Shown here: piece after piece, positions 17,086 through 25,879 of the stretch
Numbering within the stretch: position 1 is the stretch's first letter
Layout: the number at the start of each line of letters is the position of its first letter
NCBI GenBank assembly: GCA_964630925.1
Contig: CAZVZK010000041.1
Span: 1 to 64,000, forward strand
Reading direction: 5' to 3'
Source: RGDT01 sp964630925
Lineage (GTDB): Bacteria > Planctomycetota > Planctomycetia > Gemmatales > Gemmataceae
DNA length: 64,000 nucleotides
Made by a program: the position numbers and the translations under genes
The notes under the pieces: model-generated
Seen by the model: only the letters and a program-made list of their open reading frames with translations
Database searches by the model: none
What the model was told of the DNA's origin: nothing

Positions 17086-18495
17086 ATGTCGAAGATCCGC
17101 GACGACACCGACGACTTCCGCGACGACCTCCACGACGCCGACGACACGCGCGCCGGCCCCGAACCGCCCGACGACCCCACGCCCAACCACCTCCACTCGC
17201 CGGCGCGCGGGCGCCGGCCCGCGCCCAAGGCCACGCCCACGCCGCCGGCCAAGGCGCCGTCCACGGGGCTGACCTACGAGCAGCGTCTGCTCGTGCTCGA
17301 CCTGTGGCGCCGCTCCGGCCTGCCCGCCGGCGACTTCGCGCCGCTGGTCGGGCTGTCGAAGTACACCCTCTACGAGTGGAAGCGCCGCTTCGAGGCCGAC
17401 GGCCCGGCGGGGCTGGCGGACAAACCGCGCGGCTCGCCGCAGGGCTCGCGCCTGCCCGAGGTGACGCGGCGCACCATCGTCATGCTCAAGCAGTCCCACC
17501 CCGACTGGGGCTGCCAGCGCATCAGCGACACGCTCCTCCGCGGCCCCGCCCTCTCCGCCAGCCCGGCGGCGGTGGCGAAGGTGCTGCACGAGGCGGGCTA
17601 CGAGACCGAGGCCGCGCTCACGAGGCCCCACCCGGACCACCAGAGGCGCTTCGAGCGCGCCCGGCCCAACCAGCTCTGGCAGACCGACCTGTTCACCTTC
17701 GTCCTCAAGCGCCAGAACCGGCGGGTGTACCTCGTCGCCTTCATGGACGACCACAGCCGCTTCATCACCGGCTACGGCCTGCACGCCAGCCAGTCCACGG
17801 CGCTGGTCCTGGAGGTGCTGCGCGCCGCGCTGGCCAGCCACGGCACGCCGGAGGAGGTCCTCACCGACAACGGCAGCCAGTACGTCACCTGGCGCGGCAA
17901 GAGCGCCTTCAGCAAGGAGCTGGAGCGCCGCGGCATCAGGCAGGTGGTGGCCTCCCCGCGCCGCCCGCAGACGCTGGGGAAGATCGAGCGGTTCTGGGGC
18001 ACCCTCTGGCGCGAGTGCGTCGAGGCCGCCGTCTTCCTCGACCTGTCCGACGCCCGCACGCGGATCGGGCACTTCATCGACCACTACAACCTCCAGCGCC
18101 CCCACCAGGGCATCGACGGCGCCGTCCCCGCCGACCGCTTCTTCGGCGCCGCCCCCGCCGTCCTGGCGACGCTGCGCCAGCGCGTGGCGGCGAACGCGCT
18201 GGACCTCGCCCGCCACGGCACGCCGCGCGAGCCGTTCTACCTGACGGGGCAGGTGGGCGGCAGGCCCTTCAGCCTGCACGCGGAGGGCGAGCGTGTCTAC
18301 ATGACCGCCGCCGAGGGCCGCAGGGAGGTGGACCTCGTGCCCCCGGCCGGCGCGTCGGCGGCGATGCCGGCCCCGGTGTGCCCGGAGGGGAGGGTGAGCG
18401 ACGAGTGGGCGGCCCAGGCCGACGAGCCGCCGCCCGAGCCGGGCACCTCGCCCCTGGACGCGGCCTTCCCGCCGCCCGAGGAGGGCACGCCGTGA
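17086..18495 (+). CDS. IS481-like integrase-core transposase
   Basis: 469 aa. After a disordered N-terminus rich in Asp and Pro (about 65 residues) come an HTH (FAPLVGLSKYTLYEWKRRFE), a second HTH over HPDWGCQRISDTLL, and an rve core with the triad Asp in LWQTDLFTF, Asp in VLTDNGSQY and Glu in GKIERFWGTLW. FIDHYNLQRPHQGIDGAVPADRF is the usual C-terminal core motif. An extra C-terminal domain of about 90 residues follows. The order of domains fits IS481-like transposases; the closest family could not be checked. Its stop overlaps the next start as GTGA. Confidence 0.88.
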   Translation: MSKIRDDTDDFRDDLHDADDTRAGPEPPDDPTPNHLHSPARGRRPAPKATPTPPAKAPSTGLTYEQRLLVLDLWRRSGLPAGDFAPLVGLSKYTLYEWKRRFEADGPAGLADKPRGSPQGSRLPEVTRRTIVMLKQSHPDWGCQRISDTLLRGPALSASPAAVAKVLHEAGYETEAALTRPHPDHQRRFERARPNQLWQTDLFTFVLKRQNRRVYLVAFMDDHSRFITGYGLHASQSTALVLEVLRAALASHGTPEEVLTDNGSQYVTWRGKSAFSKELERRGIRQVVASPRRPQTLGKIERFWGTLWRECVEAAVFLDLSDARTRIGHFIDHYNLQRPHQGIDGAVPADRFFGAAPAVLATLRQRVAANALDLARHGTPREPFYLTGQVGGRPFSLHAEGERVYMTAAEGRREVDLVPPAGASAAMPAPVCPEGRVSDEWAAQADEPPPEPGTSPLDAAFPPPEEGTP

Positions 18496-18977
18496 GCACC
18501 AACGAGGGCACGCCCGCGCGGAGGAGGCGCGGGCCGAGGGTGGACATCGAGGGCGCCAGCGCCGAGGCCCGCCGTCTGGCGGCGGTGATCCTGGAGGTGC
18601 TGGCGGGGGTGCGTGGCACCACGGAGGCGGCGCGGGCGGCGGGCATGTCGCCGGTACGCTACTACGCCGCCGAGGCGCGGGCCATGCGCGGCCTGCTGGC
18701 GGCCTGCGAGCCGGCGAGGCGTGGCAGGAGGCCGGCCGCCGGCGCGGGCGACACGGCGGGGCTGCGTCAGGAGGTCGAGCGGCTGCGCAAGCAGTGCGCC
18801 CGGCAGCAGACACTCCTCCGCCTCCAGCAGCGCGCCCTCGGCGTGCAGGCCGCGGGCACCGAGAAGGGCGGCAAGAAGCGGAGGCGCCCGTGGAAGAAGC
18901 GGACGCTGCGCCTGATCGAGGGCCTGGTGGGCGCCCACGAAGGCGCGGCGGCGGAGGCCGCCCCCGCCGAGGCATGA
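18492..18977 (+). CDS. Small HTH and coiled-coil protein coupled to the transposase
   Basis: 161 aa, GTG start overlapping the transposase stop by 4 bases. An HTH-like segment (GTTEAARAAGMSPVRYYAAE), a coiled coil (GLRQEVERLRKQCARQQTLL) and a highly basic region (KGGKKRRRPWKKRTLRL) follow one another. The order of parts resembles the protein at 13143-13529 although the sequences differ. It is likely a DNA-binding partner of the transposase. Confidence 0.65.
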   Translation: MSTNEGTPARRRRGPRVDIEGASAEARRLAAVILEVLAGVRGTTEAARAAGMSPVRYYAAEARAMRGLLAACEPARRGRRPAAGAGDTAGLRQEVERLRKQCARQQTLLRLQQRALGVQAAGTEKGGKKRRRPWKKRTLRLIEGLVGAHEGAAAEAAPAEA

Positions 18978-19003
18978 CCCACCGCGTCCGATTGTGTCCT
19001 ACC

Positions 19004-19033
19004 CCGGCCCCGGCGGCATGCCGCCGGGGCCGG
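19004..19033. terminator. Bidirectional terminator or end of element
   Basis: A perfect palindrome, CCGGCCCCGGCGGC, AT, then its complement, sits between the convergent ends of the HTH gene (18977) and the beta-barrel gene (19046). There is no clear T-run on either side, so its use as a terminator is inferred from position. Confidence 0.55.
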
Positions 19034-19045
19034 AGCCCGTCCCCC

Positions 19046-20929
19046 TCAATACAGCAGCGTCACCTGCGCGAACCCCGCCATCAGGAACTGCGCGTTCTCG
19101 TTGAAGCGGTCGTACAGGTCCTTGAAGCCCTTGCCCGGCAACAGCGTGGCGAACCCGAACGCGCACACGATGTTGTTGCTCAACAGCGGCCGGTACTCGA
19201 TGCCCGTGCTCAGGTCGGCCCCGATCCACTGGTCGATCTGCCCCTGGAACAGGAACGTCTCCAGCGACGCCGTCTTGTCGAACCACAGGAAGTTCGCGTT
19301 GTTCACCCACTTGATCTTCGGCGTCACGTCCACGTCGAAGCCCACGTTGAACAGGTGCAGGCCGGGGTTCACGAAGTTGCTCTGCCCCTGGATCTTGCTC
19401 GACCGCAGGTCCGGCACCAGGCTCAGACGCTGCTTCAGGTTTACCCCGAACAGCGGGATGTTCTGCCGCTGCCAGTAGCTGAACTGCGTCCCCGCGAAGT
19501 TCGGCCCGTCCAGGATCGAGTCGAACCCCGTCGCGTGGAAGTTGTTCACGTTGCCGTCGCCCGAGCTATAGAAGTACGACGTGCGGAAACGTGAATAATC
19601 GCGGTCGTATGACAGCTCCGCCGCACCCATCATCGCCTGGATGTCCTGCGGCCTGCCGGCCAGCGGGTTGTTGCTGTCGCGCCCCAGCGCCAGGTACACC
19701 GCGTGCGACAGGTTCAGCCGGTTGATGTGCCCGTCGCCCGCGAACCCCAGGTACACCACGTCCAGCCCGTGCGGCTGGAACTGGCCCACCGGGTCCGGCC
19801 GGACGAGGAACAGGTTCTTGTCGAACTTGAAGCTCGGGTCGTCGTGGTTGTAGTGCACGCTCGCCTGCATCGTGTAGCCCGGCCAGATGAAGTCCTGCCG
19901 GTAGAAGTTGCCGATCAGGATACGCTGCCCGCGCCCGCTGAACGTGTTCAGGAAGCTGTTCGTGTCCTTCTCGAGCTGGTCGAAGTACGCCAGGTTGAAC
20001 TGGTTGCGGTTCGCCTCCGACGAGCCGAACAGACGCACGCCGCGGTTCACATCATTGAAGATGAACCCGCGGAAGTCGCTGACGAACGGCTGCGAGCCGA
20101 GGCGCACGCTGACGAAGTCGTAGTTCGGGCCGATGTCGGCCAGCTTCTTCTCCACGAACCATTCCTGCAGCGTCGAGAATGTCCGGTAGCGGTAACTGCC
20201 CTCCTGCACGTCGGGGCTCACCACCGCCAGCTCCGACACCGCCAGGTTGTTGCTGTTGAACGTCGGCGTCAGCTTGATCCGCCAGTCCACCGGCTTGAAC
20301 GCCGCGTCCCCGTGGAACAGGTCGAGGCTCACCGAGAGCTGGTGGATGTACAGGAACTGGTTGGGGTTGCCGAAGAACTCGCGCTGCCCCTGGTTCTGCG
20401 TGCTCTCGAACGGCGTCGTGGCCGTGGGGATCAGCCGCGGCTCCGCCAGGCTGAAACTCACCGCCGTCAGGTCCAGAAACGTGTGCTGCCCCAGGATGGG
20501 GAAGTCGCCCTTGAGGACGTTCTGGTTGTACGGGTCCCAGATGCGGCCCACGTCATACGGGTAGTCGTCCTGCGGCGGGTGGCCCTTGCCGTACCGGTCC
20601 CACGCCGGCAGGCCGATCCGCCAGCGGTCCTCCACCGGCACGAAGTGCCCGTCCTCCTGCACCTCCGTCGGCAAAACGCCCGACCGCCCCGTGAAGCCCG
20701 GCGGCGGGTCGCCCTCGACCTTGTGCGGCGGCGACGGCCCGTAGGGGTCCGGCAGCGGCGCCGGCGGCTTCGGCGGGGCCGGCGTCGTCGGCCTGTTCAG
20801 CAGCGAATTGTCGCCGCGGGCCGGGTCCACCGGCTTGTACGCCACCGGGGTGATGCCGCCCGCGGGTGCCTGCGCCTGGGCGGCCTGGGCGAACAGCAGG
20901 CCGGCAAGCATCCATCCTCGTGCGGTCAT
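19046..20929 (-). CDS. Outer-membrane beta-barrel (porin-like) protein
   Basis: 627 aa from the ATG at 20929, which begins a clear signal peptide (MTARGWMLAGLLFAQAAQA, cleavage after AQA); an in-frame ATG at 20974 would add 15 residues. A proline-rich segment of about 80 residues precedes a long run of alternating polar and aromatic strands (RIKLTPTFNSNNLAVSEL, YTMQASVHYNHDDPSFKF, RFRTSYFYSSGDGNVNNF) and the chain ends in VTLLY, the usual terminal aromatic of a barrel. Planctomycetes carry large families of such proteins. Substrate unknown. It is a single gene. Confidence 0.75.
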   Translation of the reverse strand: MTARGWMLAGLLFAQAAQAQAPAGGITPVAYKPVDPARGDNSLLNRPTTPAPPKPPAPLPDPYGPSPPHKVEGDPPPGFTGRSGVLPTEVQEDGHFVPVEDRWRIGLPAWDRYGKGHPPQDDYPYDVGRIWDPYNQNVLKGDFPILGQHTFLDLTAVSFSLAEPRLIPTATTPFESTQNQGQREFFGNPNQFLYIHQLSVSLDLFHGDAAFKPVDWRIKLTPTFNSNNLAVSELAVVSPDVQEGSYRYRTFSTLQEWFVEKKLADIGPNYDFVSVRLGSQPFVSDFRGFIFNDVNRGVRLFGSSEANRNQFNLAYFDQLEKDTNSFLNTFSGRGQRILIGNFYRQDFIWPGYTMQASVHYNHDDPSFKFDKNLFLVRPDPVGQFQPHGLDVVYLGFAGDGHINRLNLSHAVYLALGRDSNNPLAGRPQDIQAMMGAAELSYDRDYSRFRTSYFYSSGDGNVNNFHATGFDSILDGPNFAGTQFSYWQRQNIPLFGVNLKQRLSLVPDLRSSKIQGQSNFVNPGLHLFNVGFDVDVTPKIKWVNNANFLWFDKTASLETFLFQGQIDQWIGADLSTGIEYRPLLSNNIVCAFGFATLLPGKGFKDLYDRFNENAQFLMAGFAQVTLLY

Positions 20930-21085
20930 GAGGCGGCCCCCGACAATTGGACCCGATTCGCTGAACCGTTTCATCTATCGTCGCGCGGGATGTGCCGGCT
21001 TGACCGATCATGCCGGTTCAAGAAGGTGGGTAAACCTTGCCGATAGTGAGGGTCATGGCGGATGATCCGCCGGGAGGGCTGCCGA

Positions 21086-23398
21086 ATGCGCGAAGGCACG
21101 TCGAAACGGCTCGGGATCGAGGTCCTGGAAGGCCGCAACCTGCCGGCCGTCACGGCGGCCCTCGCCGCCGGCGCGCTCACCGTCAACGGCGACGCCGACG
21201 ACAACAACATCCACCTGCAATTCGACGCCGCCAGCGCCCAGCTCGTCGTCCGCTCCTACGAGGGCGAGGTCGCCCGTTTCGGCCTCGGCTCGGTCGCCAC
21301 CATCACCGTCAACGGCGGGGACGGCAATGACGTCCTGCGCATCGATCAGGACATCAGCCGCCCCACGGTGTTCAACGGCGGCGCGGGCGACGACGTCCTC
21401 CTCGGCGGGTCCAACGCGACCACGTTCAACGGCGGCACCGGCAACGACAAGCTCCGCGCCGGCACCGGCGCGACCACGTTCAACTCCGACGGCGGCACCA
21501 ACGTCCTCTTCAACATCAAGCCCGGCGACACCGTCATCCCCGGCGCCAATGACACCCAGTTCGCCGCCCTCCCGATCATCCTGCCGCCGTCCAACGCCAC
21601 CACCGTCCTGACGACGGACGACGTGGACCGGCTGTTGAACCGCGCGTCCGCCGCCACCGCCAGCCAGGACGCCATCATCGCCATCGTGGACCGCAACGGC
21701 CGACTCCTCGGCCTGCGCGTCGAGGCCGCGGTGGACCCGTCGCTCCAGACGGGGGCCGGCCTGGTCTTCGCCGCCGACGGCGCCCTGGCCCTGGCACGCA
21801 CGGGGGCGTTCTTCGGCAACAATCAGGCCCCGCTCACCTCGCGCACCATCCAGTTCATCAGCCAGACCACCATGACCGAGCGCGAGATCGAGTCGTACCC
21901 CAGCATCACCGACCCCAACAGCACGCTGCGCGGCCCCGGCTTCGTCGCCCCCATCGGCATCAAGAACCACTTCCCGCCCAACGTCATGTTCACGCCCCAG
22001 GTGGACCTCTTCGCCATCGAACACACCAACCGCGACAGCATCATGCACCCCGGCAACGACCAGATCAAGGGCACCGCCGACGACGTCCTCCTCCCGTCGC
22101 GCTTCAACGTCCCGACTCAATTCATCCCCGCCGGCCAGGGCCTCTTCCCGCCCGAGTCCTACGGCCGCCTGTCCGGCATCCAGTCCGGCGCCCAGTCGCG
22201 TGGCATCGGCACCCTGCCCGGCGGCATCCCGCTGTACAAGGACGGCATCCTCGTCGGCGGCATCGGCGTCTTCTTCCCCGGCAAGACCGGCTTCGCCAGC
22301 GAGTCCAACTCCATCCTCGACGCCAAGTACGACGCCAGCAAGCCCGACCGCACCCTGGAGGCGGAGTACATCGCCTTCGCCGCCGCCGGCGGCAGCTCGT
22401 CCGCCGGCTTCTCCATCGGCGCCATCAACGGCATCGCACCGCTATCGGGCTTCGACCTGCCGTCGGGCCGCATCGACCTCGTCGGCATCACGCTGGACAT
22501 CTTCGGCCCCGGCGGCGTGCGTGGGACCGAGAAGCTCGTCGGCATCGGGCGGGCCATCGGCGAGGGCATCAACAGCGGCGCCAACCGCACCGTGGACGGC
22601 GCCAACACCCTCCTCAACGGCCTGCCCGTCCCCGAGGGCTGGCTTGTGACGCCGCGCGACGGCGTCGGCATCACCGCCGCCGAGGTCCAGCGGATCATCA
22701 TGCAGGGCATCAACCAGGCTGTGGACACCCGCGCCGCCATCCGCCTCCCGTTCAACAGCCCGACGAGCATGGTCTTCGCCGTCGCCGACAGGCAGGGCGA
22801 CATCGTCGGCCTGTTCCGCATGCCCGACGCCACGGTGTTCAGCATCGACGTGGCCGTCGCGAAGGCGCGCAACGTCGCCTACTACAACAACGCCGGCCTC
22901 CTCCAGCCCATCGACCAGATCGACGGCGCCGCCCCGGGCACGGCCATCACCAACCGCTCGGTCCGCTACGTCGCCCTGCCGCGCTACCCGGAGGGCATCG
23001 ACGGCAGGCCGCCGGGCCAGTACTCGATCCTCAACGACGGCGGCGTGGACCCGAACACGGGGCTGCAGGTCGGCCCGCGCCTGCCGGCGTCGGCCTACCA
23101 GAGCGTGCAGGGCCACGACGCCTTCAACCCCGGCACGAATTTCCACGACCCGTTCAACAAGCTGAATCAGAACGGCATCGTCTTCTTCCCCGGCAGCTCG
23201 GGCGTGTACCGCGGCGGCCTCCTCGTGGGCGGCTTCGGCGTGTCGGGCGACGGCGTCGATCAGGACGACGTGGTCACCGGCCAGGGCATCCTGGGCTTCG
23301 AGGCCCCGGACCCCCTCCGCATCGACGCCGTCTTCTCGCGCGGCGTGCGCGTGCCGTACATGAAGTTCAACCGCAACCCGGAAGGGGGCCTGAAATGA
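21086..23398 (+). CDS. Secreted protein with RTX-type repeats and two HbpS/GlcG-like domains
   Basis: 770 aa from the ATG at 21086 (another ATG 8 codons upstream). It opens with the planctomycete export signature LGIEVLEGRNLPAV. Next are glycine-Asp calcium-binding type repeats (GGDGNDVLRID, GGAGDDVLLGG, GGTGNDKLRAG). Two domains resemble the HbpS/GlcG (DUF336) heme-binding fold: TTDDVDRLLNRASAATASQDAIIAIVDRNG and, about 365 residues later, TAAEVQRIIMQGINQAVDTRAAIRLP. Both are followed by GLFxGGIPLYK-like or GVYRGGLLVGG turns typical of that fold. A cell-surface protein is likely. Its stop overlaps the start of the lipoprotein gene. Confidence 0.75.
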   Translation: MREGTSKRLGIEVLEGRNLPAVTAALAAGALTVNGDADDNNIHLQFDAASAQLVVRSYEGEVARFGLGSVATITVNGGDGNDVLRIDQDISRPTVFNGGAGDDVLLGGSNATTFNGGTGNDKLRAGTGATTFNSDGGTNVLFNIKPGDTVIPGANDTQFAALPIILPPSNATTVLTTDDVDRLLNRASAATASQDAIIAIVDRNGRLLGLRVEAAVDPSLQTGAGLVFAADGALALARTGAFFGNNQAPLTSRTIQFISQTTMTEREIESYPSITDPNSTLRGPGFVAPIGIKNHFPPNVMFTPQVDLFAIEHTNRDSIMHPGNDQIKGTADDVLLPSRFNVPTQFIPAGQGLFPPESYGRLSGIQSGAQSRGIGTLPGGIPLYKDGILVGGIGVFFPGKTGFASESNSILDAKYDASKPDRTLEAEYIAFAAAGGSSSAGFSIGAINGIAPLSGFDLPSGRIDLVGITLDIFGPGGVRGTEKLVGIGRAIGEGINSGANRTVDGANTLLNGLPVPEGWLVTPRDGVGITAAEVQRIIMQGINQAVDTRAAIRLPFNSPTSMVFAVADRQGDIVGLFRMPDATVFSIDVAVAKARNVAYYNNAGLLQPIDQIDGAAPGTAITNRSVRYVALPRYPEGIDGRPPGQYSILNDGGVDPNTGLQVGPRLPASAYQSVQGHDAFNPGTNFHDPFNKLNQNGIVFFPGSSGVYRGGLLVGGFGVSGDGVDQDDVVTGQGILGFEAPDPLRIDAVFSRGVRVPYMKFNRNPEGGLK

Positions 23399-23763
23399 GG
23401 CTCGTTGGCATGGCGATGCTGGCCGCCGCGATCGGGTGCGCGGCCCCGGAGAAGGCGGAGTTACGCGGCGACGAGGCGTCGTACGCCCGCGCCGGCAACC
23501 CGGAGTGCGTGCGCCCGCACGCACGCCCCTCCGACACCGGCCATTACGTCGGCTATCAGGTGGGCGGCGGCGCGGCCTTGACGCGCAAGGCGGACGGCCC
23601 GGCGCCGGACGACGGCACCTGGGGCTGGGACTACTGCGGCCACTGGCTGCCGTCCCGGATCGTGTTGGGGTGGTGGCACGGCCGCCGCGAGCAGGGCGGC
23701 GCCGGCGCGTACAAGACCGACGGCCCGCGTCCGGTGGAGCGCATCGAGCGCCGCTGCGAATAA
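23395..23763 (+). CDS. Small putative lipoprotein
   Basis: 122 aa. The N-terminus MRLVGMAMLAAAIGCAAPEK carries a lipobox (AIGC), so it is probably lipid-anchored in the periplasm or outer membrane. The mature part has two Cys-containing motifs and GTWGWDYCGHWLPSRIVLGWW. No known domain. It overlaps the preceding secreted-protein gene by 4 bases (ATGA), suggesting that the two act together. Confidence 0.75.
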   Translation: MRLVGMAMLAAAIGCAAPEKAELRGDEASYARAGNPECVRPHARPSDTGHYVGYQVGGGAALTRKADGPAPDDGTWGWDYCGHWLPSRIVLGWWHGRREQGGAGAYKTDGPRPVERIERRCE

Positions 23764-23779
23764 CGGCGGTGAATGGGGA

Positions 23780-23815
23780 GCGGGCCGGCCTCGTGACGAG
23801 ACGAGGCCGGCCCGC
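23780..23815 (+). terminator. Hairpin terminator after the lipoprotein gene
   Basis: A perfect 15-bp stem, GCGGGCCGGCCTCGT with ACGAGGCCGGCCCGC, has a 6-nt loop and lies 17 bases after the lipoprotein stop codon. There is no T-run; the rest of the gap to 23942 shows nothing else. Confidence 0.6.
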
Positions 23816-23941
23816 CTCCACGCGCTTTCGGTCAGGCCCTCGGCGTCTGGGCCGCGGGGATTTCGGGCCCACTCCGGCCCTCGCCTGGTGTAAGATCAGA
23901 AGGAGGTAGTGCGACACGCAGGCGGCTCGGGGGGTCATCCC

Positions 23942-24472
23942 ATGCTGGATAGGCGGCGGTTCGGGGCTCTGGCGCTGATGGCGGCGTTCGTGTGCCTGCC
24001 GGCGGTGGACGCCTGGGCGCAGAAGGACAAGAAGAAGGACGCCCTGTCCGACAAGGCCGACTCGTCCAAGCTCAAGGCCGGCAAGTACGGCGGCATTCTG
24101 AAGACGAGCCCCAATAAGGACCGCTTCTTCGACCTGGAGATCCCCGTCGCGGGCGGCAAGAAGGTGCTGGTCGAGTTCCAGCTCACCGAGAAGGCCAAGG
24201 TCCGCACGACGCTCCTGCCCGACGCCTTCGACGACAAGGGCAACCCCAAGAAGTACACCGCGAAGGAGCTGGCCGAGCTGAAGGGCAAGGACAAGACGTT
24301 GCCCGGCTATGAGAGCGCCGTCGAGAACCTCCGCGCCGGCCAGACCGTGCAGCTCACCCTCGTCACCGTCCGCCCCCCCGCGGGCGGCAAGAAGAAGGAC
24401 GACGACGGCCTCAAGGCCGCCGACAAGACCAAACAGGTGAGCCTGATCGTGATCCAGAAATCACCCGAGTGA
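23942..24472 (+). CDS. Secreted hypothetical protein
   Basis: 176 aa from the ATG at 23942, chosen because it begins a signal peptide (MLDRRRFGALALMAAFVCLPAVDAWA); the RRRFG start is reminiscent of a twin-arginine signal. The mature protein is Lys-rich at the start (KDKKKDALSDKADSSKLKAGKYGG) and then looks like a compact beta domain with KKVLVEFQLTEKAKVRTTLLP. I recognise no family. A strong hairpin follows it. Confidence 0.7.
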   Translation: MLDRRRFGALALMAAFVCLPAVDAWAQKDKKKDALSDKADSSKLKAGKYGGILKTSPNKDRFFDLEIPVAGGKKVLVEFQLTEKAKVRTTLLPDAFDDKGNPKKYTAKELAELKGKDKTLPGYESAVENLRAGQTVQLTLVTVRPPAGGKKKDDDGLKAADKTKQVSLIVIQKSPE

Positions 24473-24489
24473 ACGGGCCGGACATCGTT

Positions 24490-24579
24490 CACGGAGGAGC
24501 AGGAGAGGGGAGACAGGCAGGGCGGTAGAAAGAGACATTTCTACCACCCTGCCTGTCTCCCCTCTCCTGCTCCTCCGTG
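24490..24579. repeat. Very long intergenic hairpin (42-nt arms)
   Basis: The arms 24490-24531 and 24538-24579 are inverted copies with one mismatch, separated by 6 bases. The core reads GGAGAGGGGAGACAGGCAGG-type purine-rich sequence on one arm. It lies between two convergent genes, so it could end transcripts from both sides, but the arms are far longer than a normal terminator. Confidence 0.8.
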
Positions 24580-24624
24580 CCTCCGTGGTGCGCCCTCTTC
24601 CGCCTTGGGGGGTGCCGGTGAGGG

Positions 24625-25764
24625 TCAGTCCTTGCGCATCCCGAAGCGCCACACGATCCACGCCCCCCCGAGCAGCACGACGGCGGACAGGACGGTCACG
24701 AAGACGATCTCACTGGGGTGGATCCGTTCGACGTACTGGTACCGGATGATCGGCGGGCGGACGCGCTCATCCTGCGACGCGGACTTCGCGAAGTACACCT
24801 CATCCGTGCCCTGGCGCGGCGTGGCCGGGTCGCTGAACTCCGTCAGCCACGCCCCCTCGGGGGCGGACGCCCTCGTCGTCCGCAGCTCGTCGTCCTTCCT
24901 GTCGCCGTTGATGCCCTTCGTGAGCGCCTCCGCCTGGTCGGCGGTCAGCGCCCTGGAGTGCTCCGTGCGGGCGTGCCACGCCCCGTCGGCGCCGAGCGTG
25001 CCGTCGAACCGGCCCGTGCCGACGAAGAACACCTTGAGCAGCCGCGGCGGGCCGGTGTAGTTCTTCGGGCGGGCGTCGGCCGGCTCGCGGTAGGGGTAGA
25101 ACGGCTTCTCGGTCTCGAAGGTCATGCGGACGGCGTTGGACGACAGCCCGCCGGCCGCCGCGTTCTCCTTCTTGAACTGGAACGCGGTGATGACCCACTC
25201 GTTCTTGACGTACCAGTCGAGCCACTCGGTCAGGGCCGGGCGGGCGTCGTAGCCGTGCTTGCCCAGCCACTGACGCAATTTCTCCGCGTCGGTGGCCCGC
25301 AGGATGACGGCGTCCAGGCCGGCCACCTTGACGCGGTCCAGCACCTCAACCGCGGCGCGGGGCGGCGGGCCCTTCTCCTCGGGGGCGGCCCTGGCGCCGA
25401 CGGCGAAGTCATTCCGCGTCACGCCGCCGAACATGCTGCGGTAGACGTACTTCGTCTCGACCTTCACCTCGGCCTTCGTCCACTGTTCGAGCATGGTGAA
25501 CGTGCTGTCGGGCACCTCGGAGAGCTTCGGCATGGTCGGCGTGGGGACGAGGAAGCCGAAGTAGGCCGCCGACGTGTCGAAGTTGGCGCGGCGGATGAAG
25601 TGCTCGGTCTTCGTCTTCTCGTCCCAGACGATGAGGGCGGATTCGCTGGCGATGCGCACCTCATCGCCCTTCTTCATGACAGGGGCACAGCCGTGCGCCT
25701 TCGGCAGGAGGCCGAGGGAGACGATCGTCGCGGCGAGGAGGCAGATCGGTAGGTGGCGCCTCAT
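24625..25764 (-). CDS. DUF2330 domain-containing protein
   Basis: 379 aa from the ATG at 25764; an ATG 9 bases upstream would place the GGAGG ribosome site too close. Signal peptide MRRHLPICLLAATIVSLGLLPKAHG is followed directly by CAPVMKKGDEVRIASESALIVWDEKTKTEHFIRR, the hallmark N-terminus of DUF2330 proteins. It ends with a membrane helix (IVFVTVLSAVVLLGGAWIVWRFGMRKD), so the large domain is extracytoplasmic and anchored at its C-terminus. Biochemical role unknown. It is the second of two minus-strand genes, separated from the PhoX-like gene by a hairpin. Confidence 0.85.
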   Translation of the reverse strand: MRRHLPICLLAATIVSLGLLPKAHGCAPVMKKGDEVRIASESALIVWDEKTKTEHFIRRANFDTSAAYFGFLVPTPTMPKLSEVPDSTFTMLEQWTKAEVKVETKYVYRSMFGGVTRNDFAVGARAAPEEKGPPPRAAVEVLDRVKVAGLDAVILRATDAEKLRQWLGKHGYDARPALTEWLDWYVKNEWVITAFQFKKENAAAGGLSSNAVRMTFETEKPFYPYREPADARPKNYTGPPRLLKVFFVGTGRFDGTLGADGAWHARTEHSRALTADQAEALTKGINGDRKDDELRTTRASAPEGAWLTEFSDPATPRQGTDEVYFAKSASQDERVRPPIIRYQYVERIHPSEIVFVTVLSAVVLLGGAWIVWRFGMRKD

Positions 25765-25834
25765 GGATGGCATCCTCCGGGGAGCGATTCTCTCCCCGTT
25801 GTATGCCCGCCGGGCGCCCGGCGTTGAAAACGGG

Positions 25835-25868
25835 GCGGCGGGCGCGCCCTCCCTGGCGCGCCCGCCGC
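25835..25868 (-). terminator. Terminator of the PhoX-like gene
   Basis: A 14-bp stem, GCGGCGGGCGCGCC with GGCGCGCCCGCCGC, has a 6-nt loop. It sits 12 bases downstream of the PhoX-like stop codon on the minus strand. Confidence 0.65.
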
Positions 25869-25879
25869 TTTGGAGCGGG

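Larger units (their letters stand above)
17086..18977 (+). mobile_element. Insertion-sequence-like unit 2 (DDE transposase plus HTH protein)
   Basis: A DDE transposase and a downstream coupled HTH-coil-basic protein form the unit. Terminal repeats were not identified; ends given are those of the genes. High GC contrasts with the low-GC core to its left. A strong palindrome at 19004-19033 closes the unit on the right. Confidence 0.55.

Noticed and set aside
13143..18977. A simple composite transposon with matching outer ends
   Set aside because: The two transposases are different and no shared terminal inverted repeats or target duplications could be found.
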